A stretch of DNA of 64,000 nucleotides from Selenomonas sputigena_A (lineage in GTDB: Bacteria; Bacillota; Negativicutes; Selenomonadales; Selenomonadaceae): NCBI RefSeq assembly GCF_051603425.1, contig NZ_CP194411.1, positions 2,418,001 through 2,482,000 of the forward strand, read 5' to 3'. The position numbers and the translations under genes are program-made. The notes under the pieces are model-generated. The model made no database searches. It saw nothing but the letters and a program-made list of their open reading frames with translations, and was not told where the DNA came from. Of this stretch, positions 54,126-61,297 are shown in pieces; within the stretch, counting starts at the first letter, position 1, and the number at the start of each line of letters is the position of its first letter.

Positions 54126-54680
54126 TCAGATCACCACGATTACACCGCAGACGACCGCGACAACCGACGATTCCGCCGCGGCCGTCTGCGTAGTGACGAC
54201 CGTTAAGACTTCCACTTCGGTTACGGCTGCCACCACTTGTACAGCTGCCTCCACCTGAACTGCCACATCCGCCTGAACCGTTGTCACGCCGGCAGCTGCC
54301 ACGAGGGCAAGCTCCGCTTTCGTCAACGTCTTGGGAGACGCAGGAAGCGGCAGGTAGCGAATGTCCTCCGTATCCTGGATGAGGCGCAGTTCCACGCCTT
54401 CCGGCAGGATCTGCTCCGTCTTTTCCGCACGGTTCAGCAGCCGCCGCGAAATCTCCTGCACCGACTTCTGCGCACCTTCATGCGGCAGCACGAGGTATTC
54501 GACGAGTTTCGGCGCCTCCACGACCTTGTAGGTAACGCCCTCCTCAATCGGGATCCCCGTCTCCTTCAGCACGCTCTCCGGATCTTCCTTGAAACGCTTG
54601 GCGAACGCCTCATCGTTCCAGCACTTTTCAACGATTTCCGCATAGAGGATCCTCGGATTCCTCGTCTTCTTTCCTTCCAT
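54126..54680 (-). CDS. Proteusin-type RiPP precursor with NHLP leader
   Basis: 184 residues. Residues ~8-68 match the nitrile-hydratase-alpha-like leader (VEKCWNDEAFAKRFKEDPES then EEGVTYKVVEAPKLVEYLVL). A second copy of the strand part appears at ~92-113 (LPEGVELRLIQDTEDIRYLP). The leader ends LTKAELALVAAAG at 131, in the place of the usual LSDEELE-VAGG site. The 53-residue tail contains 20 Val, 10 Ala and 7 Thr, one Cys (CGVIVVI end) and no Asn, Lys or Arg. GGGGG lies ~8 nt before the ATG. It is flanked by the epimerase gene and export genes. The core boundary is inferred. Confidence 0.9.
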   Translation of the reverse strand: MEGKKTRNPRILYAEIVEKCWNDEAFAKRFKEDPESVLKETGIPIEEGVTYKVVEAPKLVEYLVLPHEGAQKSVQEISRRLLNRAEKTEQILPEGVELRLIQDTEDIRYLPLPASPKTLTKAELALVAAAGVTTVQADVAVQVEAAVQVVAAVTEVEVLTVVTTQTAAAESSVVAVVCGVIVVI

Positions 54681-54824
54681 CGTTTTTCCCCCTTTTTTCT
54701 CTCAAACCCAACATCCTTTCGACAGCTTCTTGAAAAACTACCGTCGCACATCCCCCTTCTTCCTCGCAAACTCAGCCGCTTCTGCCTGCGACGATGCAGG
54801 AAACAGCAGCCGGAATCACGCCTC

Positions 54825-56246
54825 TCACGAAAGCTCATAAGGCTCCAGGAAAAGTCCGGCCTGTTCGAATTTCCGCAGCAGGAAGAACACGATTGCCGGC
54901 GTCATCCCTTTCTCTTCCATCAGCTGTTCTGCAATGTCATAGGCGCATCTCCCGCCCTCCTGCAAGAGGTGCAGCACCTCGCGGTAGCAGACTGCCGGAA
55001 TTGTCTCGTCGCTGCAGAAGGACAGCCAAAACCGCTCCTCTCGGAAAAACCGGACGCCTTCCGCCGTATCTTCCGCCGAAACCCCACGGCGCAGGAAGAG
55101 CGGCATCGTCTTGGGAAATTCCTTCCGCATGTACTCCTTGATCATATACGAGATGAGACGCTTGAAATCCTCCAAATCCGCAAAACCTTCCTTCGCGATG
55201 ATCTGCTCCCCCGTCGGCTGCTCGGCGGACGCCGAACAGGGCGTCAGAAGGCGCACGGAGCGTTCCGCCATGTTGACGACGAAGCCGCTGACGCAGGAAA
55301 TCGTATCCTCGTCCCCGACGCCCACCTTGGCTCTTTTTATGGAGCGGGCACGGCCCACTTTGGCGAAGCAGTTGGCCGGAGCTTCAGAGAACTGCGGCAG
55401 AAGCTCGACGCGGACAAGCTCTTCGGGCGTGAAGAATTCATGTATGCGATGCAGAGTGTCAAGGTTCAGCACGGAAAAGCGGTGCACGCCTGCACTTCGC
55501 TCCAGCGCCCATGCGAGATAATCCCTCGTCCTCTCGGGTCGGCGCATGGCTGCCGCCGTAGTGACCTGCGGCACGACGCCGAAGATCTCATAAAAGTCCG
55601 CCGTCCATGCCTCATAAGCGGGATTATCAAAAGGCTCTGTCGCATAATAGCACGTTCCCGCGCCCGCTGCTGCCCCGACCGTCTCCTTCAGATAGAGCAG
55701 TATACCGCGCCACAGCGCGCGATTCGCCTCATTCCTTTGAAAAACCTGCTGCAGTTTTCCCGCCGACAGCCCGCAGAAAGGACAGCCGACCGAACATCCG
55801 AGGCTGAGTTCGAAGGTCACGGGGACATGAATCAGAGCGGCATTGTGCAGCCCCATCTCCATCCAGCAGCGATTGCGCTGGCGCCCGCGCCATGCGCGGA
55901 ACATCGGCTCTTCAGGCACGCAGTCCGCATCGACCATGCGTTGACGGCTCTCGAACTTCTCCCGCACGAAGGCGCGGTAGCGCTGCACCGTGCGCGGCAG
56001 TGCCTCCGGCGGATCTTCGCTGTGTTTTTCCGCCTCCTGCTCGATGGCAAGGATGCGCAGAGCCTCGATATCGCCCCGCAAGCCATATTCTGTCAGCGTC
56101 TTTTCCGGCGCCTCCTGAAAACGCCCGGCAAATCCCGGCTCCATCGTCCACAGCTCCAAAAAGCGCTTTGCCTGCCCAACTTCTGCAAGATATGCCCCAT
56201 CCTTCATATCGAGCGTCATGATTTCTCTTACTGCCGCATTGTGCAT
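54825..56246 (-). CDS. PoyD-like radical SAM RiPP peptide epimerase
   Basis: 473 residues. The radical SAM cluster motif is at C151-SVG-C155-PF-C158 (LSLGCSVGCPFCGLSAGK). The N-terminal ~110 residues (AKRFLELWTMEPGFAGRF, LTEYGLRGDIEALR) and the whole length match the proteusin epimerases typified by PoyD, which invert L- to D-residues in the core. A C-terminal region of ~120 residues looks like a winged-helix/peptide-binding part. The start MHNAAVREIM at 56246 has GAGGGG 7 nt upstream; upstream GTG/ATG codons lack a site. The precursor gene follows 144 bp later. Confidence 0.88.
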   Translation of the reverse strand: MHNAAVREIMTLDMKDGAYLAEVGQAKRFLELWTMEPGFAGRFQEAPEKTLTEYGLRGDIEALRILAIEQEAEKHSEDPPEALPRTVQRYRAFVREKFESRQRMVDADCVPEEPMFRAWRGRQRNRCWMEMGLHNAALIHVPVTFELSLGCSVGCPFCGLSAGKLQQVFQRNEANRALWRGILLYLKETVGAAAGAGTCYYATEPFDNPAYEAWTADFYEIFGVVPQVTTAAAMRRPERTRDYLAWALERSAGVHRFSVLNLDTLHRIHEFFTPEELVRVELLPQFSEAPANCFAKVGRARSIKRAKVGVGDEDTISCVSGFVVNMAERSVRLLTPCSASAEQPTGEQIIAKEGFADLEDFKRLISYMIKEYMRKEFPKTMPLFLRRGVSAEDTAEGVRFFREERFWLSFCSDETIPAVCYREVLHLLQEGGRCAYDIAEQLMEEKGMTPAIVFFLLRKFEQAGLFLEPYELS

Positions 56247-56346
56247 CGCATACCCCTCTTTTGCAAAGCTCTTGCACATGGGAACCACGGATAAATTCAG
56301 CCCCCAGCCTCACGCATCTGCACGACTTCATTTTATCAGCGTTCCC

Positions 56347-58179
56347 CTACTTTCCCGACTCCACCGCCAGGGCAAGGATCTTGCCGCGCATCTCCAGCAA
56401 AAGCCCTACCGCCAAAAGAAAGACCAGTGCCTCCTCTGCCGCAGCCTTTCCAAACGATTTTTCCAACATCTCGACAAGTCCCTGCTTCTCCTGCGGATCA
56501 TCCGCCGCCAGATAAAGTTCGCGCGCCGCACCGCGCAGGGTGTAGAACGTCTTCTTCGCACAAAGCCGCAGGTCTTGAATCTCGACCCGATCGGGGAACA
56601 CCTGCATGTCGAGCCTTTCCCGATAATCGCTGGCGTACCTCGCATTCCATGCGTTCACAACTGCTTCCACTTCCTTATAGACCGCGGGCAGGGGCCTCTC
56701 ACCGATCGCATCGTACTCATAGGCGATATCCGCGATATATGCCTCGTTGTCCCAGGCAACGTAATCATAGATTTCCGCCGGCCGCAGTTCCAGGCCATAG
56801 GCGGCAGGATCATTGCAATAGACGCTGCTCCTATGATAGCGGATATGCCGGAAAGCCGTGGGCGGTTCCAGATGGCGGATGAGCGGCAGAAATGCCAGCA
56901 TTTCTTCGTAAGCTTCCACAGGCTCATCGGGGAAACCGTAGAGAAGGTTCCAGATAATCTGCACCTTGCAGAAGCGTGCCTGTTTCAAGAGCGCCACATG
57001 CGCGATCCCGGTATTCCCCTTGTGCATGATATTGAGGATATCGTCATGCAAGCTCTCAATACCCGGCTGAATCTCATTAATATGCACCCTCGCCAAACGC
57101 TCGAGATCGCTCTTTTTGAGATTGGACTTGATCTCCGTCAGGATGCCCTTGCCCGGCGGATTTTCTGCCAGCAATTCCGGCAATTCCCGCAAGTGGCGGC
57201 GACTCAATATACTGTCACAGAATACGATCTTATGGTCGCCGTATTTTTCCAGAAGCAGGCGGAGCTCCGACGCAAAATGCGGCGTGCTCTTTTCGCGATA
57301 GGTGCGCACCCTGCCGTTCAGGCCGCAAAACGTGCAGGGATGTTTGACCCCCCACCAGCAGCCCCGCGAACCTTCCGCGAGAAGGAGGCAGGCTTCCTCT
57401 TCCCCACGCCTGAAATGTTCGGGATGCGCCTTGACGACCGCGAAGAAATCGTCGAAATCCGGCAGCGGCAGCGCATCAAGATCCTGCGTCAGGCGATGCG
57501 GCAAGCATTCCGGCAGAGGATCGCCCCGGCGCAACACGCCGTAGGGCAGTGGCAGATCCTTTTCGTCCAGAATGTTCCGGCAGACGGAGGAGAAAATCTC
57601 ATCCGCTTCACCGAAAAACACATAATCGACAAACGGAAAGAAGTTGAGATACGCCCTTCCCCCTTGATCCATGCAGTTGGAGCCGCCGACCATGGTCACG
57701 AGGGAAGGCTCCCTTTCCTTGAGCCGTCGCAGGATGGCGAGCGTCGCATTGTTCTGTTCGAACTGCGAAACGATGCCGACAATGCGCGATCCATGCGCGA
57801 GCACAGCTTCCACCGTCTCTTCCACGGCAAGCCGCGCCGCTTCCGTCGCACGCGGCAAAAACTCACACACAGCCGCCTGCAGCGCCGACGACATCCCCAT
57901 GCGGCGGAGGAAGCCGAAATACTCCTCTCTCCCCTTTTTCGCCGACAACCCCGCCAGAGGCAGGAACAGCCATTCCGACATCCTGTAAATGCTGAGCAGC
58001 AGGAGTATCTCGGATCTTTTCAAAGCGAGTCGGAAACGCAAGTCGCCATGCTCCACCCGACAGGAAATACCGTCCCGCAGCAAGCACGCCTTCAACAGCC
58101 CCATAGCCAGAGAAGGTGATGCAAATTCCACCACAGGAGGAACAACAAGGCAAACCTCGGTTCTCTCTCCTCGAGCCAT
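56347..58179 (-). CDS. B12-binding radical SAM enzyme, RiPP C-methyltransferase family
   Basis: 610 residues. The N-terminal ~200 residues form a cobalamin-binding-like Rossmann domain (IVGIVSQFEQNNATLAILRR, VGGSNCMDQGG, YVFFGEADEIF). The radical SAM motif is the family-specific spaced form C274-x7-C282-xx-C285 in GCWWGVKHPCTFCGLNGR. This is the signature of the RiPP maturation radical SAM group that includes PoyB/PoyC C-methyltransferases. With a Val-rich core the likely job is methylation of unactivated carbons, e.g. Val to tert-Leu (inference). ATG 58179 has AAGGCGG 6 nt upstream. First gene of the locus. Confidence 0.86.
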   Translation of the reverse strand: MARGERTEVCLVVPPVVEFASPSLAMGLLKACLLRDGISCRVEHGDLRFRLALKRSEILLLLSIYRMSEWLFLPLAGLSAKKGREEYFGFLRRMGMSSALQAAVCEFLPRATEAARLAVEETVEAVLAHGSRIVGIVSQFEQNNATLAILRRLKEREPSLVTMVGGSNCMDQGGRAYLNFFPFVDYVFFGEADEIFSSVCRNILDEKDLPLPYGVLRRGDPLPECLPHRLTQDLDALPLPDFDDFFAVVKAHPEHFRRGEEEACLLLAEGSRGCWWGVKHPCTFCGLNGRVRTYREKSTPHFASELRLLLEKYGDHKIVFCDSILSRRHLRELPELLAENPPGKGILTEIKSNLKKSDLERLARVHINEIQPGIESLHDDILNIMHKGNTGIAHVALLKQARFCKVQIIWNLLYGFPDEPVEAYEEMLAFLPLIRHLEPPTAFRHIRYHRSSVYCNDPAAYGLELRPAEIYDYVAWDNEAYIADIAYEYDAIGERPLPAVYKEVEAVVNAWNARYASDYRERLDMQVFPDRVEIQDLRLCAKKTFYTLRGAARELYLAADDPQEKQGLVEMLEKSFGKAAAEEALVFLLAVGLLLEMRGKILALAVESGK

Positions 58180-58196
58180 AGCACACCGCCTTACGC

Positions 58197-58225
58197 ACGA
58201 CAACGCATCCGTTATCTGCTATAAT
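58197..58225 (+). promoter_or_regulatory. Promoter for the pseudouridine synthase gene
   Basis: ACGACA, 17-bp spacer, TATAAT on the plus strand, 66 bp before the ATG. It overlaps the leader of the divergent RiPP operon. A possible minus-strand -10 (TAGAAT) lies at 58227-58232. Confidence 0.6.
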
Positions 58226-58234
58226 CATTCTATC

Positions 58235-58247
58235 ATGAGAATCTCAT
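58235..58247. promoter_or_regulatory. Palindromic operator candidate between RiPP operon and pseudouridine synthase
   Basis: Perfect 6-1-6 palindrome ATGAGA-A-TCTCAT, starting 10 bp after the plus-strand -10 box and directly upstream of the possible minus-strand -10. A dimeric regulator here could affect both directions. The regulator is not identifiable. Confidence 0.5.
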
Positions 58248-58291
58248 TTATTTATCGAAAAACTAATCCAGCGACTTAAGGAAGTGTGCGC

Positions 58292-59176
58292 ATGAGCCAG
58301 ACCATACTACGCCTCCCCGAAGGCATGCCCGCTATGGAGCTTCGTGAATTTCTGCAAAAGGAATGCGGCTTTTCAACGACGCTTTGGAAAAGACTGCGGC
58401 GCTCGGGCACGTTTTTACTGAACGGCCGTTCAGTGAATGCCGCGTGCGCCTGCATCCAAGGCGGCGACGAGCTTCGCTGGCAGCTGGACGAGGAGAGTCG
58501 CATCGCTCCCGCAGACATCCCCATAGACATTCGTTACGAGGACGATTCCCTCCTCATCATCAACAAACCCGCAGGCATGCTCGTGCATCCGACGAACGGC
58601 GAGCACAGGCGGACCCTCGCCAACGCCGTACTTTTTCACTACGAAACACACGGCGAAAATCATGCCTTCCATCCCGTGCACCGCCTCGACCGCCAGACGA
58701 GCGGACTCGTGCTCATCGCCAAGGAGGCACACGTACAGCACCTGCTTTCCGCTCCCGACAAGATGAGCATGGATCGCATCTACCTCGCCATCATCGAAGG
58801 CGCACCGCCCGAGCCTTGCGGCACAATCGATGCGCCCATCGCACGCCGCCCCGGCAGCATCATCGAACGCATGGTCTCTTCTGCCGGACAGCCGGCCGTC
58901 ACGCACTACGAAACCCTTTGCACAAAAAACGGACTTTCCCTCCTCTCGCTCCGCCTCGAAACGGGCCGCACGCATCAGATCCGCGTCCATCTCGCACATA
59001 TCGGGTATCCTCTCTTAGGCGACGATCTCTACGGCGGTACAAAAGAACGCATCTCTCGTCAGGCGCTGCACGCGACCCGTCTCTGCCTCCGGCACCCTTT
59101 TTCCGGAAAAACCGTTGCCGTGACAGCTGCCCTTCCCAGAGATATGAGGACATTCTTCCCTGACATCCCCGGATAG
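58292..59176 (+). CDS. RluA/RluD-family pseudouridine synthase
   Basis: 294 residues. An S4-like N-terminal part (~1-75, LRRSGTFLLNGRSVN), then the catalytic domain with HPVHRLDRQTSGLVLIAKEA (catalytic Asp in HRLDR), INKPAGMLVHP and RLETGRTHQIRVHLAHIGYP. Isomerises uridines in rRNA or tRNA; target unknown. ATG 58292 has AAGGAAG 7 nt upstream; a GTG at 58286 does not. Divergent from the RiPP operon. Confidence 0.93.
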   Translation: MSQTILRLPEGMPAMELREFLQKECGFSTTLWKRLRRSGTFLLNGRSVNAACACIQGGDELRWQLDEESRIAPADIPIDIRYEDDSLLIINKPAGMLVHPTNGEHRRTLANAVLFHYETHGENHAFHPVHRLDRQTSGLVLIAKEAHVQHLLSAPDKMSMDRIYLAIIEGAPPEPCGTIDAPIARRPGSIIERMVSSAGQPAVTHYETLCTKNGLSLLSLRLETGRTHQIRVHLAHIGYPLLGDDLYGGTKERISRQALHATRLCLRHPFSGKTVAVTAALPRDMRTFFPDIPG

Positions 59177-59198
59177 TAAACGCTTTTGCAAAACCGTC

Positions 59199-59227
59199 AT
59201 GACGCTCCTCTTAAAATATGGTATAAT
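59199..59227 (+). promoter_or_regulatory. Promoter for the class II aldolase gene
   Basis: ATGACG, 17-bp spacer, TATAAT, 42 bp before the ATG. Confidence 0.7.
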
Positions 59228-59268
59228 AATCGTGTCAGATTGTATCATCTTTACAGGAGGTTGAGATT

Positions 59269-60258
59269 ATGCCATTAATCGGAACAAAAGAAATGTTCAA
59301 GAAAGCTCACGAAGGCGGTTACGCCATCGGCGCCTTCAACGTCAACAACATGGAGATTGTCCAGGGTATCACCGAAGCGGCCGCCGCTTTGAAGTCGCCT
59401 ATCATCCTGCAGGCTTCCGCCGGCGCCAGGAAATATGCAAAGCCCGCCTACCTCAAGCATCTCGTCCAGGCCGCCCTTGAATGCGAAGATCTGCCCATTG
59501 CCCTGCACCTCGACCACGGCCCGGACTTCGAAACCTGCAAATCCTGTATCGACGACGGCTTCACCTCCGTTATGATCGACGGCTCCCACTTGAGCTTCAA
59601 GGAGAACATCGAGCTCACAAAGCGTGTCGTCGAGTACGCCCATGAGCACGGCGTCGTCGTCGAAGGTGAACTCGGCCAGCTCGCCGGAATCGAGGACGAT
59701 GTGAAAGTCGCTGCCGAAGATGCCCATTACACGCGTCCCGAGGAAGTCGAGGAGTTTGTCTCGAGCACGGGCGTCGATTCCCTCGCCATCGCCATCGGCA
59801 CGAGCCACGGCGCTTTCAAATTCAAGCCCGAACAGTGCACGAAGAATGCCCAGGGCGTTCTTGTCCCGCCCGAACTGCGCTTTGACATTCTCGCTGAGAT
59901 TGAAAAGCGTCTGCCGGGCTTCCCCATCGTACTGCACGGCGCTTCCTCCGTCATTCCCAAGTACGTCAAAATCATCAATGACAACGGCGGCAACCTGGCC
60001 GATGCCATCGGCATTCCCGAGGATCAGCTCAGAAAGGCCGCAAAATCTGCCGTCTGCAAGATCAACATCGACTCCGACCTGCGTCTTGCCATGACAGCAG
60101 GCATCCGCGAGCACTACAAACAGCACCCCGAACACTTCGACCCGCGTCAGTACATCGCGCCGGGCCGCGACTATATCCGCGAGCTTGTCGAGCACAAGAT
60201 CAAGGAAGTCCTCGGCTCCGACAACAAAGCTGACGAAGTCATGGCTCTTCTGAAATAA
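59269..60258 (+). CDS. fba: Class II fructose-bisphosphate aldolase
   Basis: 329 residues. Zinc-dependent aldolase of glycolysis/gluconeogenesis. Metal site in ALHLDHGPDFETCKS, catalytic Glu region VVVEGELGQLAGIEDDV, further metal His in GTSHGAFKF and VLHGASSV. TTACAGGAGGTT lies before the ATG. Single-gene unit with its own promoter and terminator. A class I enzyme of the same activity is encoded ~1 kb downstream. Confidence 0.96.
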   Translation: MPLIGTKEMFKKAHEGGYAIGAFNVNNMEIVQGITEAAAALKSPIILQASAGARKYAKPAYLKHLVQAALECEDLPIALHLDHGPDFETCKSCIDDGFTSVMIDGSHLSFKENIELTKRVVEYAHEHGVVVEGELGQLAGIEDDVKVAAEDAHYTRPEEVEEFVSSTGVDSLAIAIGTSHGAFKFKPEQCTKNAQGVLVPPELRFDILAEIEKRLPGFPIVLHGASSVIPKYVKIINDNGGNLADAIGIPEDQLRKAAKSAVCKINIDSDLRLAMTAGIREHYKQHPEHFDPRQYIAPGRDYIRELVEHKIKEVLGSDNKADEVMALLK

Positions 60259-60300
60259 AATCTTCAAGAGGCGCCAACGAGACAAATTCATAACACTGCA

Positions 60301-60353
60301 AAAAGAGCTGTGCGCACGAGTCTGATTCAACTCATGCGCACAGCTCCTCTTTA
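60301..60353 (+). terminator. Terminator after fba
   Basis: Long stem AGAGCTGTGCGCA-c-GAGT with complement, ~8-nt loop, then CTCTTTATT. Confidence 0.88.
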
Positions 60354-60440
60354 TTCGTGCCCGCAATTCGATATGCTATTTCATCTCTCTCATATTTCAC
60401 AGACAAGAAGGATTTTCCTTTTCATGGCTGCCTTGGTGCA

Positions 60441-60752
60441 TTAAATCAATATGGTTTTCAGATGTGTATTCCTTCTGGAGGTCTTGCCATTGTCCCCTTC
60501 TCCAATATTTTCGATTCTTTGGATATGGAAGACGGCCCCCTTGCCTTCGGCGCCTTCATCCGGCTCCTGCGCCGGCGTCTCAATTTCCAGCCGCGGCGGA
60601 TGCAGCCGACGTTGCCTTTCCAGCTCGGCCTCCCGGGCTTCATCCATCTGGCTCTGCCGCACGCCCGCATCGGGCGCTGCAGCCTGGACGGACGGAGCCG
60701 AAAGGCCGGCGAGGAGCAGGAGCATCATCCCTGCATATCGTTTTGTTTGCAT
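60441..60752 (-). pseudogene. Truncated ShlB/FhaC (TpsB)-like secretion protein remnant
   Basis: 103 residues: a signal peptide (MQTKRYAGMMLLLLAGLSAP to VQAAAPDAG), a charged linker (EAREAELERQRRLHPPRLEI) and the first strand of a POTRA-like domain (AVFHIQRIE), then an unrelated tail and stop. The start of a two-partner-secretion outer-membrane transporter looks like this, but the other POTRA parts and the ~350-residue barrel are missing. The start ATG 60752 has AAGGGATG upstream. It may instead be a small periplasmic protein. Confidence 0.4.
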
Positions 60753-60799
60753 ATTCTTCATCCCTTTGAGAGTTTTCCGGGATTTTGCGTTTTGCGTTA

Positions 60800-61141
60800 T
60801 TATACGCTCCCTGTTTCTTTGGGAATATGGATTGGAATCAACAACCAAAGGACAGAAAATATAACAACGAATAAAAATAAAACGATATTTAGTATCTCAT
60901 TTAAGAGAAGCAATGTGCAAAAGGAAAAAAGAATTGTTTTTTTATAGGTAAATCCAACGGCTCGTTTGATCATAATACTCAAGAACAAAACCCTTGAGGA
61001 AATTGTAAAAACAAAGATGCTTACGACAAGAATGGCATACAGTTCTCCCGGCATATTTTCATCTGCTTTGACGATTTCCATTCCTATAACACAAACGATT
61101 TGCATTACAGCTAAGATGATGCATACCACCCACAGCTTCAA
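60800..61141 (-). CDS. Hypothetical small membrane protein
   Basis: 113 residues with three hydrophobic segments (WVVCIILAVMQIVCVIGM; YAILVVSIFVFTI; NIVLFLFVVIFSVLWLLI). AT-rich compared with neighbouring genes. The start would be TTG 61141 without a visible Shine-Dalgarno; I do not recognise a family. It could be a decayed or recently acquired gene. Confidence 0.35.
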   Translation of the reverse strand: MKLWVVCIILAVMQIVCVIGMEIVKADENMPGELYAILVVSIFVFTISSRVLFLSIMIKRAVGFTYKKTILFSFCTLLLLNEILNIVLFLFVVIFSVLWLLIPIHIPKETGSV

Positions 61142-61211
61142 AAAACAGATAGAAGCAGGAATAGATATGTTTGGAAATTTTGAGAAGATACGGGCGCCGC
61201 TCTTTTATTTT

Positions 61212-61226
61212 TGATAATTATTTTCA
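61212..61226. promoter_or_regulatory. Fur-family box candidate upstream of the class I aldolase
   Basis: TGATAAT-T-ATTTTCA matches the Fur 7-1-7 consensus TGATAAT-N-ATTATCA at all but one position, and ends 6 bp before the -35 region of the aldolase promoter. Confidence 0.5.
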
Positions 61227-61232
61227 ATTTCA

Positions 61233-61261
61233 TTGTATTTCCCCGTCAATCGCGTTATAAT
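61233..61261 (+). promoter_or_regulatory. Promoter for the class I aldolase gene
   Basis: TTGTAT, 17-bp spacer, TATAAT, 37 bp before the ATG; the -35 is weak. Confidence 0.65.
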
Positions 61262-61297
61262 ATGAACAGTGACCACCATACTAAGGAGGTATGTAAA

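Noticed and set aside
54126..54286. A lanthipeptide or thiazole/oxazole product from the precursor
   Set aside because: No LanM, LanB/C, YcaO or dehydrogenase gene is in the locus and the core has a single Cys.
54237..58119. Two long + strand frames (685 and 633 codons) opposite the epimerase and B12-radical SAM genes
   Set aside because: The minus-strand proteins have intact radical SAM motifs; the + frames are Arg/His/Pro-rich shadows that run through the promoter and precursor regions.
58235..58247. Reading the RiPP-promoter palindrome as a Fur box
   Set aside because: Half-sites and spacing (6-1-6 ATGAGA) do not fit the 7-1-7 TGATAAT pattern; aligned to the 19-bp Fur consensus only about 11 positions agree.
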